Assembly: GCF_003672135.1 (NCBI RefSeq)
Contig: NC_039506.1
Location: forward strand, 20,368,497-20,432,496
Reading direction: 5' to 3'
Origin: Ooceraea biroi
Taxonomy: Eukaryota; Arthropoda; Insecta; Hymenoptera; Formicidae
Length of the DNA: 64,000 nucleotides
Shown piece after piece: positions 27,327-37,734 of the stretch (positions within the stretch are counted from its first letter, which is position 1; every line of letters starts with the position of its first letter). Made by a program: the position numbers and the translations under genes. The notes under the pieces are model-generated. The model saw nothing but the letters and a program-made list of their open reading frames with translations. It was not told where the DNA came from and ran no database searches.

Positions 27327-30070
27327 GCCTCTCGGTGCGGTCATCTGAATAAACCATGAGTGTTGCCTTAATGACGGAATCGAAGGTACAAACACGGCCG
27401 TTCCCGTGCTCGAATCAGCGGTGAGTACACCGACGACGGAGATAAATTGCGGTGGAACCCTCGCCGCGAGGGTGATCTTGAGGATCTCAGAAGCGTGGCG
27501 CGGGGGTGCGTGATGCTCCACGGCGTTCAAACCCGGGAACTCATGGCCGCGTTAATGCCGATTGCAGCAGCGGTAAAGTTTAGGATAAATTTCGAAGCGC
27601 ACGCGAACGGGATTAAATTGATTAAAATATGATGTGTAAAATACAAGCGGATTAGCTTGGCCAGCGCGTATCTCTTCGACTGCAACGATTCGATGTGTCA
27701 AGCCGACAACGTTTGCACAATTGGTATCTAACTCGTGCAGTCGAACGCTTGACATTGACGTGATGTTTAAACAATATTGATGTTTTACCAATGCACATGC
27801 ATTAGCACATATTTGCGCTCACGGTCGCGATGGCTGAAAAAATGCGTACACGCATGTTTATATAAAATGTATTTGCAAAAGCGACGCGAACGACCGCCGT
27901 CGTTGCCGGTGTATTATTTTCAGATAACGTTTTCCCTATTTTGTTGGAACAACATTTCCTAGGAGACTATTTTTATCCGAGGAGTGGCTGGACGGGCCGG
28001 CAGGTGGGCGTGGAAATTTAACGTAAATCGCAATTAAACACTGAATTTTCTATGAAGCTTCCTCCGAAGTAATTATATTTCGTTCCGTTTGTAATTTCCT
28101 AAGGTAGCCGGTATTTTATTTAACTACCTTTTAATAGTCGACGAGTCGTCCGAGTTGAAGTTCCTGTGATACTCACTAAAATTCACTCGCGCGCCCTGAA
28201 CTTCCCTTTAACTACGAAATAATTAAAATACTTCAATTAGATGAATTCTTATCGTCCCCGGACGTCAGATTTCTTTGCTCCGCCGGTTCCGCCTCTCGAC
28301 GCGCTACTCTATATTAAAGTTGACGTAACAAATATTAATCGATCGAGGCTCACTGCTTCCCGCGTGTTGTACGAGCATGAAACGGCGCCGCGAGTGAGAG
28401 TAAGAAATATTCCTGCTCCGAACGGAACGGAATTCTCCCCGTGATCGAGAATATGTCGAATGTAGATGTGCCCACGTAGTTTCGCGCCTTTGACGATTAG
28501 CCGTGCGCTTAATCCGACGTTACCAGCTCGACGAGAGAGAGAGCCCGTAATTGTGCTTTAGCCACACGACCGCCATCATTACTTTGATACCGACCACGTA
28601 AAGTTAGTGACGCACACGTATATTGCGAACGAACTCAAACATAATATCCCGAAAAGCACTCGTAACTCCATTTCGCCGAGCCACATACCGAGAATACTAC
28701 GTACATAGTACAGTACCCGAACCGTGATACCGCAATCTGCCCTTACTGTCCCCAGTTTGGCAGGTGTTTAATATTACTCGGAAGTTTTCATCTGCATGCC
28801 CGCGATAGCGGCGTCGTCCCCTCGCGGAGGGAACCGACGGAATAAATTAGATTGTTACCGAAATGTCGAAACGGAACGCGCAACCCCGTCAGATCTTACC
28901 GGAACAGTTAACGGCAGCAGGCAGCCACTCGTAATCTGATGAATATTCCGCGATTGGGATCTGCTGAACAAACGTTGTAATTCAAATGCTGGTGCCTTGT
29001 AGATAGATATGTAGCCTTCGCCAGCCGTGAACATGATCAAATCACAGCCGATTTATCAGGAATGGACGATGGGCGGAAATTTAAAAGAAAGAACCTTCTA
29101 AAAATGGAGAACCATACGTCTACGCGATACAGGGCTCACTCAGAGCTCGCCCTGTTCGAAGGGGAGGCGAGGGAGAATAGCCATGCGCATTGATATCACA
29201 GCCAAGCAGCGTGATGCTAATCTTCAAGATTAATCCGTATGTTGGCATGTCAGAATCTAGCTTGCAACGTGAACGTCCTCCTGTACTAATCAAAAATCGT
29301 TCGTTATCGCTTCTCTTTCTCTCTCTCTCTCTCTCCTCTCATGAAAATACGCGTAACAGAGAACAACTCGAGGCTCGTCGCTCGAGCGGATTTTATTGAC
29401 GTCCTCTTGAATTCTTCCGCCGGGGCTTTTCTCCTGACGTTATAATGCAAAATGTCGGATTCTCGACGCACTCATATCGTGGTCTTTCTCGCGTCTCGTG
29501 GCTTCCGACAGCCACGGTTGCACTCGCGCGGGTACGAGGCAGCCTCTCATAATGTTCGCATGACGGGAACATGGAGGAAAAACGCCGCAGGTGCTTACGT
29601 CGTGCATCGCCAAGCTACCTTTCCGGATAACGTGAATTAATAAAAGGTGCGTCACTGTACGCACGAGGAACGCGCTTCTGACGGTGACGGAAATATAATA
29701 TTCTTCGGCGAGAAAGAGAGAAAAACTGATAGACAGACCTGTGATATTCGCAGCGATCGCGTGCGCCGCATTCAGGAGTTCCATTTCATTATCGAACGCA
29801 AATGTCCCATGGACACGCATGTAAATGCATCGCAAATTGAAACTTTTAAGAACAATTACCACAAAAAACACATTTCGACATTTCGAAATATTGCTCGACA
29901 TGTATAATGCAGATGTGCGTTCTCAATTAACAATTCAAAGTATACGTACTTCTACTTATATTTGAAGGCCCCACTTTCACAAACATATCATGCGCATTTT
30001 AACTGACTCACTATCACATCCGTTATTTTGAAATTTTAGGAATATATATTGCACACGTATTTCTCCTCGA
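27322..30070. other. Non-coding approach to the UGT array
   Basis: No recognised gene. A (TC)n microsatellite lies near 29315-29338. Base composition changes from CpG-rich to AT-rich at about 29.8-30.1 kb, just before UGT1. Confidence 0.45.
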
Positions 30071-30073
30071 CAA

Positions 30074-30110
30074 TATAAATAAATTCCGCAAACTTGGCGC
30101 AGAACAGTTC
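30074..30110 (+). promoter_or_regulatory. Putative UGT1 core promoter
   Basis: TATAAAT at 30074-30080 is followed about 30 bases later by ACAGTTC, an initiator-like sequence. The predicted start codon is at 30138, leaving a short leader. This is inferred from spacing and consensus only. Confidence 0.4.
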
Positions 30111-30137
30111 GCTGAGACGTTCATAAAAATCAAAAGT

Positions 30138-32614
30138 ATGCGAGATACAGCGTACGCGTTTATATTTGTGTTTCTGTGTGTGATAGTGCAGCATAATGTG
30201 ACATTTGCCAAACGAATACTAATTATAACGCACCTCCCGAATTACAGCCATCAAATAATGTATCGCGGCTTAGTGTTAGAGTTGAATAAACGAGGTCATG
30301 AGATTGTGTGGGTCACCACGCATCCCATGAAAAATTCTTCTCTGACGAATTACAGGGAGATCGATCTGAGTTATTTTTATAAGTATTTTTTTGAAGATGA
30401 CCCAGAAATCACACAATTCTTAGGATCACACAATAATTATATCAGACTGAGTATGGATACATCGTACGTGGAAACAGAAAAAATACAATGGTCCGTGCTT
30501 CACATCCTAAACCGCAAAGTCTTTGAGAATTCTGAGATGCAAAAGTTGTACGCTGTTGACAGTGGTGAACACTTCGATGTGGTAATCGTAGGACAGGGTC
30601 CCACCATATCGTTGAATGCTTTCGCGTATAGATTTAATGCTCCTCTCATAGGTAAGGACTGCCAAAGCAAGAAGAGTTCAATTATAATCCGTTTACGCTT
30701 TAAGCTTATTACTTAAAAGTAATTAGTAGCTCTTGGATGTTCTTGGAAAATTTTATCTTTGTATACTCTGAGTAGAAACCTTAAAAATTATAATTTTCAT
30801 AAATTATAACTATAATTCGCCTTGTAGCTTAGATGCATAACATGTATAGCACATATAATATTGAAAAAAAATAATGACGAAATTGAATGATGTGCTGTAT
30901 AATATAAATAGTGCTAATAGAAAGCAACGTAACAGGTATCTCGAGCCTGGACGTATACAACAATATGCGGTACATGCTCGGATCCATGATTCTCCCGTCG
31001 CACATCTCCAACTGGCAAATCGATTCGCCAGTCGAGGACAATATGTCATTCTGGAGGAGACTCATCAACTTCTATTCCACGTGGATGCATATGTATCACT
31101 GGACGAGCGTTCATGCTCCTCAGGAGGATGCGATCGCGAGGAAACACTTAGGGGACAACATACCATATATCGATGATATTACGAGAAACATGAGCATATA
31201 CCTCATCAACAAGCATCCGTTGCTTTCGCACAGCCGGCCTGAGCAAAGCAACATCATATTTTACAATGGTTTTCACATCGCAAAAGTGCCACCCGCATTG
31301 CCCGAAGTATATACATGCATACACGCACGCAAATACGTCATATCTCCGCGATGCTTCTCAAATGAGATTCAATAACGTCCGTGTGTTATCACCCTTACCC
31401 GTAATAACTGTCAATGTCTCGTTACGTTCACCAGGACTTGAAACAATTCCTTGACGGCGCGAAGGATGGATTTATTTACGTCAGTTTCGGAAGTTCAGTC
31501 GACTGGAAGCTTTTACCGAATAATATGTTCATGAAATTCGTCGCGGCGTTATCCAAGCTACCATACAGAATCCTCTGGAAAATCGATCCCGATATGCTAC
31601 CCAGCAAGTTCAACAATATAATGACGTCCAAGTGGCTGCCGCAGCAAGGCATTCTCGGTAATGCCGTGCGCTACAGTCTTATGGGAATCTCATGATTCCC
31701 GTGTCTCTTGCGTATCAAAACTTCGTAAACCTCATAACTTGATTTTCTTGTTCATAGCTCACTCAAATATCAAGCTATTTATTTACCAAGGAGGCATGCA
31801 AAGCACCGAGGAAACCGTTTATTACGGAGTTCCTATCATAGGGTGTCCAGTCATATGGGATCAAGCGCACAACGTACAAATTATGGTAAGGTGGGGTGTC
31901 GGACTCCATCTTCAGCATAGTACAATTTCAGAAGAGAGCATTCAAGCTGCTGTGCATGAAGTTATAAACAACAAGAGGTACCGTACGGTTTAAAACGTGT
32001 ATCTGTTAACCATTCAAATGCTGGAGGCAGTCACAAGACTATCCGTGATAAGTGACTAGCACTCACATTCTTTATAATTGCCGGTACTTGCTAAATCACT
32101 TTTTCCTTGATTTTTCTTTAAATAAATCAAGAAATGTGTGTGTTACATTTTATCTCTGCATATTGTCATTTATAAGACGTGATACGAGTAAAATGTTCCA
32201 TGCCTTTTGGACGGTTAACAATCGTTATTACAACATCTTGGCTTAACATAATGAAAATTTAGCCGAAGAGATTAAATAACGCAATAATGCTAACTTCTTA
32301 CCTTCAGATACAAAAATCAGATGATGCAACTGAGTAGACGTTATAAGGATAGGCCGTATGATAGCCTTCAGAATGCGATATCGTGGATCGAGTACGTGAT
32401 GCGTCAGAACGGGACATCCTTTCTGCGAGATGGCCTTGGCGACAAGCCGTGGCATCAACGATATGACTGGGACATCATCGGATTCCTTGCTGTTGCGGCA
32501 TTCGTAGCATCCCTTATTTCTCTTTATGTCCTATTTCAGATTTTACGTTTCGTTTACAGCTACTGTAAAATCCTTTGTGATAATTCTAAGTATATCAGAG
32601 CGAAAATGGAATAA
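30138..32614 (+). CDS. UGT1, UDP-glycosyltransferase (5 exons)
   Basis: Exons by splice consensus and paralog comparison: 30138-30651, 30936-31306, 31435-31657, 31758-31977 and 32308-32614 (544 residues, typical UGT length). Phases 1, 0, 1, 2 match the other copies, and every intron is GT-AG. Residues 1 to about 24 form a signal peptide. H38 in an YSHQ motif is the expected catalytic base. The donor-binding signature spans the exon 3/4 joint (WLPQQG, then IYQGGMQSTEE, then VIWDQ). The last exon holds a membrane helix (IIGFLAVAAFVASLISLY) and a short tail ending RAKME, which fits an R/K-x-K-x-x ER-retrieval signal. The family transfers sugar from a UDP-sugar to small lipophilic acceptors in the ER lumen; the acceptor cannot be predicted. 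It is the most divergent intact copy. Confidence 0.87.
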
Positions 32615-33721
32615 TACCTATGTACATGTTTGTACCAATGTGGTTAAATTATTTGTAACGAATTTCCTGTGTACGTTATTTCAAATTATATTAAACTATA
32701 TCGTCGAAATCTTGAAATATTATATAATGACTGGATTGCAATATTTATGGAACCAATTCATCAGTAATGGAACAGTCAGTGAATTAATTTTCTTAATTAT
32801 GTACGCATCGTGCCTGCGTTATAGAACAACGTGCACTGAAAGTAACTGATACTATTATAGATATGTATTCAGTTTCAATTTCAGTAATTATGGAAATAGT
32901 ATTATATGTAGTAATTATGTAAATGTAAATGTTAATTATATGTAAGTAGTAAATGTAATAGAATATGTAATTAATAATTTTTAGCTTGTGAATCAAATTG
33001 GTTCTAGTGAGACAACAAAAACGGCTGGGAATTTACACGGAGAAACGCTTTGCGATCGACGGTGACAAATATAATAGTATTTCCATATCGAAAACCATTC
33101 ACGATAATCAAGAAATTCTAGACTACCGACATTTGAATCTTGAATGCATAAAAATCTGATATCCAACCAATACGAGCGGGAAACAACGCTGACTCGATCT
33201 TGCAGACAAAAATTCGATTTCCTGTCATGATCTGTCTGCATAAATAATGCATGAAATTGCGAAACTTTTGAAATTATGGACCCGGGGTGCGCGCAGTGGG
33301 TGGTGTCGACGCGAGTGGCAGCTAATGCGCAATTTATTAAGATATACGGCCTCTTTAATCGATACGGAAACAAGAGATGGGGAAACGTACGATCTGAGAA
33401 AACTTATCGCCGCCTGTTACCGGAGCATGCTTTTAAATATATTCTGACCGGGCGATTTATGGTGCCAACAGATTTATGAGAATGTCCACACGATCGTTTT
33501 AACGCTTTTATATCCAATGTGATGATAGATCGTAAATAGCCAACAATTGCATTAAGCATTATAGCACTGGAAGACCCATTCCAAAATCTCTTTCGTATTC
33601 TACGATTAATATAAATCTCGTTATTGCATAATTGTTAAGGAACGAAACGTGATTCCGCGTATACTTGCATTAACACGGTGTCTATAAGTATTTTGTTAAA
33701 CGTATTAAAGTTTTTAATCAG
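32615..33721. other. Intergenic, UGT1 3' flank and unassigned DNA
   Basis: The first roughly 250 bases are the AT-rich UGT1 3' flank, which has a recognisable partner downstream of the relic at 33722-34180. From about 33000 to 33720 I recognise nothing. Confidence 0.4.
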
Positions 33722-34180
33722 TAGATCAAGTACGTCAGAACAGAACACTCTTTTTGCGAGATAGTTTTTGCGACAAGCCATGGTATCAACGATACAACTG
33801 AGACATCATCGGATTCTTTGCTATTGCGGCATTTGTAGCTATTTCTCTTTATGCCCTATTTTAGATTTTACGTTTTACTTACGGCTACTATCAAATCCTT
33901 TGTGATAATTCTCAATCTCTTTGCACCAAATCAAAGATGCACCAACACCTGCGTATATTGTAACAATGTGATTAAACTGTTTTTGACGAATTTCCTGTAT
34001 GTGTTATTTCAAATTATCTCAAATCATAGTTATAGAATTCTGGAAATAAATATAGCAGCTCGATTAGAATATTTATCGAACTGATTGAATATTCATCGGA
34101 CAGTAATGGAACAATCGACGAATGAATTTTCTTAATTACATGCACATCGTGTATGCGCAATCGAGAAACGTGAAAATAAT
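33722..34180 (+). pseudogene. UGT last-exon relic with 3' flank
   Basis: The sequence aligns with UGT1 exon 5 from the segment encoding its EYVMRQN motif onward and continues into the paralogous 3' flank. It has an in-frame TGA where UGT1 has the tryptophan before DIIGF, plus small indels. No upstream exons remain. It is what is left of another array member after a deletion. Confidence 0.8.
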
Positions 34181-34425
34181 TCATGATTGATATGCGTACG
34201 GTCTTAAAAGAGACATTTCTCTCACTAAATTGATACTTCTCTAACTGGATACTTATAGGGATTTCAGTGAAATTTTTCTTTTAACTAATTTGTAATCCCC
34301 CATTCCAAAGAATAATTCAAGTTAAATATTAAAGCTCGCGCTACCTATTCTAACCGTCAATTATCTCCTCGGTTTTTTTCTAATTTACATTACTGCTTTG
34401 ATAATGTAATATCCTTATAAAAATT

Positions 34426-34661
34426 TGTTGTAGCGGTTTAATGCGTGTCGGTAAAGCAGATTAATTTATGTTAGTTATAAGTGGCGCTGTTAGGCCTTGG
34501 AGATATCTTTTCGTTTCTTTTGTTTTAGTTTTATGTGTGGCGAGCGCCTTTGTCTTTCTTAGCGGTTCAATTATATTTCAGACCTCGTGCAATTAAAGTT
34601 GATTTAGTTGTTCTAACGAGCCTATCTTATTTTCTCTCTCACATCACTTATAGTGTTATCA
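34426..34661. mobile_element. Candidate solo LTR, 236 bp
   Basis: The segment begins TGTTGTAGCGG and ends GTTATCA (TG...CA). It is flanked by AAAATT at 34420-34425 and again at 34662-34667, a possible six-base target duplication. It interrupts the paralogous UGT upstream region and has no counterpart in the other intergenic copies. The flank is AT-rich, so the duplication could be chance. No internal retroelement sequence adjoins it. Confidence 0.4.
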
Positions 34662-34871
34662 AAAATTAATAAAACTGATGAAATAATATAACACGCGTAA
34701 TGGATTAAATTATCGCAGTGATATATGCGATGACAGCGCATATATATTGAAATGATTAGAATATGATTTACAAATGACTAAAATATAATTTGCATTCATT
34801 ATCGTCCCATTTTACACTGATTTAACATAAAGCGAACAATTTTTCGCTACGTAATGGCTCTGCAGCAATTA

Positions 34872-34878
34872 TTTATAC
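34872..34878 (+). promoter_or_regulatory. TATA-like element of UGT2
   Basis: TTTATAC lies about 45 bases upstream of the UGT2 start codon. The same TTATTTATA block occurs at the matching position before UGT3, UGT4, psi-UGT5 and UGT6, inside a conserved upstream segment of about 100 bases (ATTTAACATAAAA, TTTCGTAATG, then TTATTTATA). Confidence 0.5.
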
Positions 34879-34920
34879 GAGTGCTCATAACTAAAAAATG
34901 ATAGTATTCGAAAACGCAAA

Positions 34921-37008
34921 ATGCGGACGGGTATTAGCGCAATATGTATAATTGTGATCTTACGGCTATTGGCGAATGCCGAAAGGATTCTTATTCTTAC
35001 GGGGGCACCGTTTTTTAGTCATCAAGTGGTTCATCGTGCGTTCAATTTAGCCCTACACAAGCGCGGGCACGAGTTGGTCGTGCTCACCGCGTCTCCGTTA
35101 AGGGATCCGACGTTAAAGAATTACACAGAAATTGATGTGTCGGATGTTTTTTTGATCGGAGTTACGAAGGATTACAATGACAGAAGATGGAAATCGTCGC
35201 AGATGGAATCGTGCAGACAAGCGTTTATGACAGCGACCGAAATCACCGCAAAATTTTTCGACAATCCAGAATTCAAGAAGATTTACAGACGCGACAACGG
35301 CGAAAAGTTCGACGCTGTTATTGTAGAGGCGATAAGCGACCTATCGTTATTCGCTGTAGCGCATAGATTTAAAGCTCCCCTCATAGGTGAATTTTATTAA
35401 AAGGAAGAATATTTAATCTAGCGTAAAACAGAAAGAGAGAGAGAGAGAGAGAGAGAGTGTGTGTGTGTGTGAGAGTGAGAGTAAGAGTGAGAGTGAGTGA
35501 GTCTGTATTTGTCCTGAAAACTGAACGTTTTCTGACAATCGGGACAACAGAAACTGAAATCTGATCTTGATCCATTACGCAGGAATCATGTCTTTGGGCA
35601 TTCATAATTATCAGCGATATATCTTTGGTAGTCCCATGCTTCCGTCACACCCATCAACTTGGGAAATTAATACGCTGGTCGAGGGAAACCCATCGTTCTG
35701 GCAAAGACTGCAAAACTTTATCGACGTATGGAGCTACCTCTATTACTGGACTCACAATAATGCGATCACGGAGCAGAAAAGAGCTGAGGAATATTTCGGA
35801 AGTGATACACCAAATGTCGTCGATATAGTAAAAAATATGAGCATTTTGCTGGTCAATGAGAATCCGGCGCTCACATATGCAAGACCGGAGCAGCCAAACG
35901 TGATATTCTTTACCGGTTTTCACATACAGAAAACACCTCCATTGCTACCGGAAGTAAGTAACTGCTCAAATAATTATTATCTCGCTTGAAATTGATTGAA
36001 AATATCTAATGGTTCTTGCCAATTTTATGTCTCGTAATTAAATAATATGTAAAACTTACGATTTGCATTGACGAAGGACTTGAGACAATTCCTTGATGAT
36101 GCAACGGAAGGATTTATTTACGTGAGCCTCGGAACTACTGTCAGTTGTGACAACTTGCCGACAGAAATTGTAGGAAACTTCATCCAAGTATTTTCAAAGT
36201 TACCTTATAAAATAGTTTGGAAATACGAATGCGACGAATTGCCAGGAAAGCTCGATAATGCATTTATTTCAAAATGGTTCCCGCAGCAGGGTGTACTCGG
36301 TAAAATTAAAAGTGTGAAAATTATTATGCAATATTCAAATGCCGAATTGATCATCCATTTACGAAAAACGCTGCGGTAATTGCTTTATTCCTTGCAGCTC
36401 ATCACAACATCAGGCTGTTTATTTATCAGGGTGGGTTACAGAGTACCGAGGAAGCTATTCATTATGCGGTCCCACTTTTAGGAATTCCCATTATGTTCGA
36501 ACAGGCAAGTCGAATTCAACGATTGGCCTCATTAGGGGCGGCGATTTTTCTCAAATTAAACGAATTAAGCAAGGAACGCCTTAACACGGCCATTCATCAG
36601 ATTTTGAACGATAAAAGGTACTCACACCTAACCAAGTTGAAAATCTGATTAACAATAAGTAGACTAAGTAGATTTCTCATTTGATGTGTGTTTAGTTATA
36701 AAGAGCGGATGGCATATCTAAGCGAGCTATCCAAGGATCAACCGTACGACAGTCTTGAGAATGCCATATGGTGGGTAGAATACGTAATGCGTCACAAGGG
36801 GATAAGTCACCTGCGATTCAGCGAAAGCGACAAGCCGTGGTATCAACGATACGATATGGACATCATTGGGTTTCTCGCTGTTATGACATTCGTCGCGTTC
36901 CTTATTTCTTTTTACACTATATTTCGAATTTTGCGTTTTATTTACCATTATTATCAGATCCCCTGTCATAATTTTCAGTATAGTAATGCCAAATCAAAGA
37001 TACAATGA
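34921..37008 (+). CDS. UGT2, UDP-glycosyltransferase (5 exons)
   Basis: Exons: 34921-35386, 35583-35953, 36077-36299, 36398-36617 and 36696-37008 (530 residues). All introns are GT-AG (196, 123, 98 and 78 bases), with phases 1, 0, 1, 2. Residues 1-20 are a signal peptide, then ERILILTGAPFFSHQ with H34 as the predicted catalytic base. The donor signature covers residues 346-389: W346, P348-Q349, Y363-Q364-G365-G366, E371-E372, P379 and E388-Q389. A membrane helix lies at about 483-507, and the tail ends KSKIQ (K-x-K-x-x retrieval type). Intron 1 holds a GA/GT microsatellite. Its intron 3 to 3' flank is almost identical to that of UGT3, and its intron 2 region to that of UGT4. Expected role: ER-lumenal glycosylation of small molecules; substrate unknown. 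Confidence 0.92.
35432..35504. repeat. (GA)n(GT)n compound microsatellite in UGT2 intron 1
   Basis: About 13 GA units pass into about 7 GT units, then impure GAGAGT repeats. It lies inside the first intron and makes that intron longer (196 bases) than in the paralogs (97-126 bases). Confidence 0.9.
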
Positions 37009-37685
37009 CATCTGTGTATCGCAATCTGTGTATCTGTGTGATCGCAACAATCTGAGTAAATCTTTGACGAAGGTCCTGTTATTTCAAATCAGCTCAAACC
37101 ATAGCAATTCTTGAACTAAGTATAGTGATAATATTAGAATATGTATCAATGTACCGAATATTCATCGGACAATAATGGAAACAATTAGCGAATAAATGTT
37201 TCTCTGATTTTTATTCCAATTAGGTGCATATTGTGCATCTGCAATCGAATAACATGAAAATACCTAATAATTGGTCAAAGATGGTCTTAAAAACGACGAT
37301 TTGTTCACTAAACTGACACTTGTTTAATTGGATGCCAGGAGGATCTAATTAGAATTTCCCTTTGCAAATAATTTGTGACGTGTTTAAGAAATACATACAA
37401 ATTATAAGTTAAGGTTTGCAAAAGCGCGCAACTAATTCCAATCGTTAACTACTTCACCGACTTCTTTCTATTTTTTACTATCGTTTTGATATATGGCACA
37501 CACATTGCACTTATCTGTCGTCGTCCGGATTGATATGTACATGACTATAGTATACGGTAATATAACTAAAACATGATTAACATATGATTAGTATATAAAT
37601 AACTCATTCGCATCGATTATACTAGTTTGCCTTGATTTAACATAAAAAAACAATTTTTCGTTTCGTAATGATTCTTGGACGATTA
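37009..37685. other. UGT2-UGT3 intergenic region
   Basis: AT-rich 3' flank of UGT2 followed by the upstream segment of UGT3. It is paralogous to the other intergenic regions of the array. It supplies empty-site sequence for the MITE at 49627 and the large insertion at 49860 (GATATGTACATGACTATAGT at 37532-37551). Confidence 0.7.
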
Positions 37686-37692
37686 TTTATAT
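37686..37692 (+). promoter_or_regulatory. TATA-like element of UGT3
   Basis: TTTATAT, followed at once by CAGTCCCC, lies about 45 bases before the start codon in the block conserved across the array. Confidence 0.5.
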
Positions 37693-37734
37693 CAGTCCCC
37701 ATATCTAAAGAGCGGTAGTTTTCGGAAACGCAAA

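Noticed and set aside
37675..37734. Upstream in-frame ATG extending UGT3 by 20 residues
   Set aside because: The extension translates the conserved promoter block and would put charged residues before the signal peptide. The paralogs start at the equivalent of 37735.
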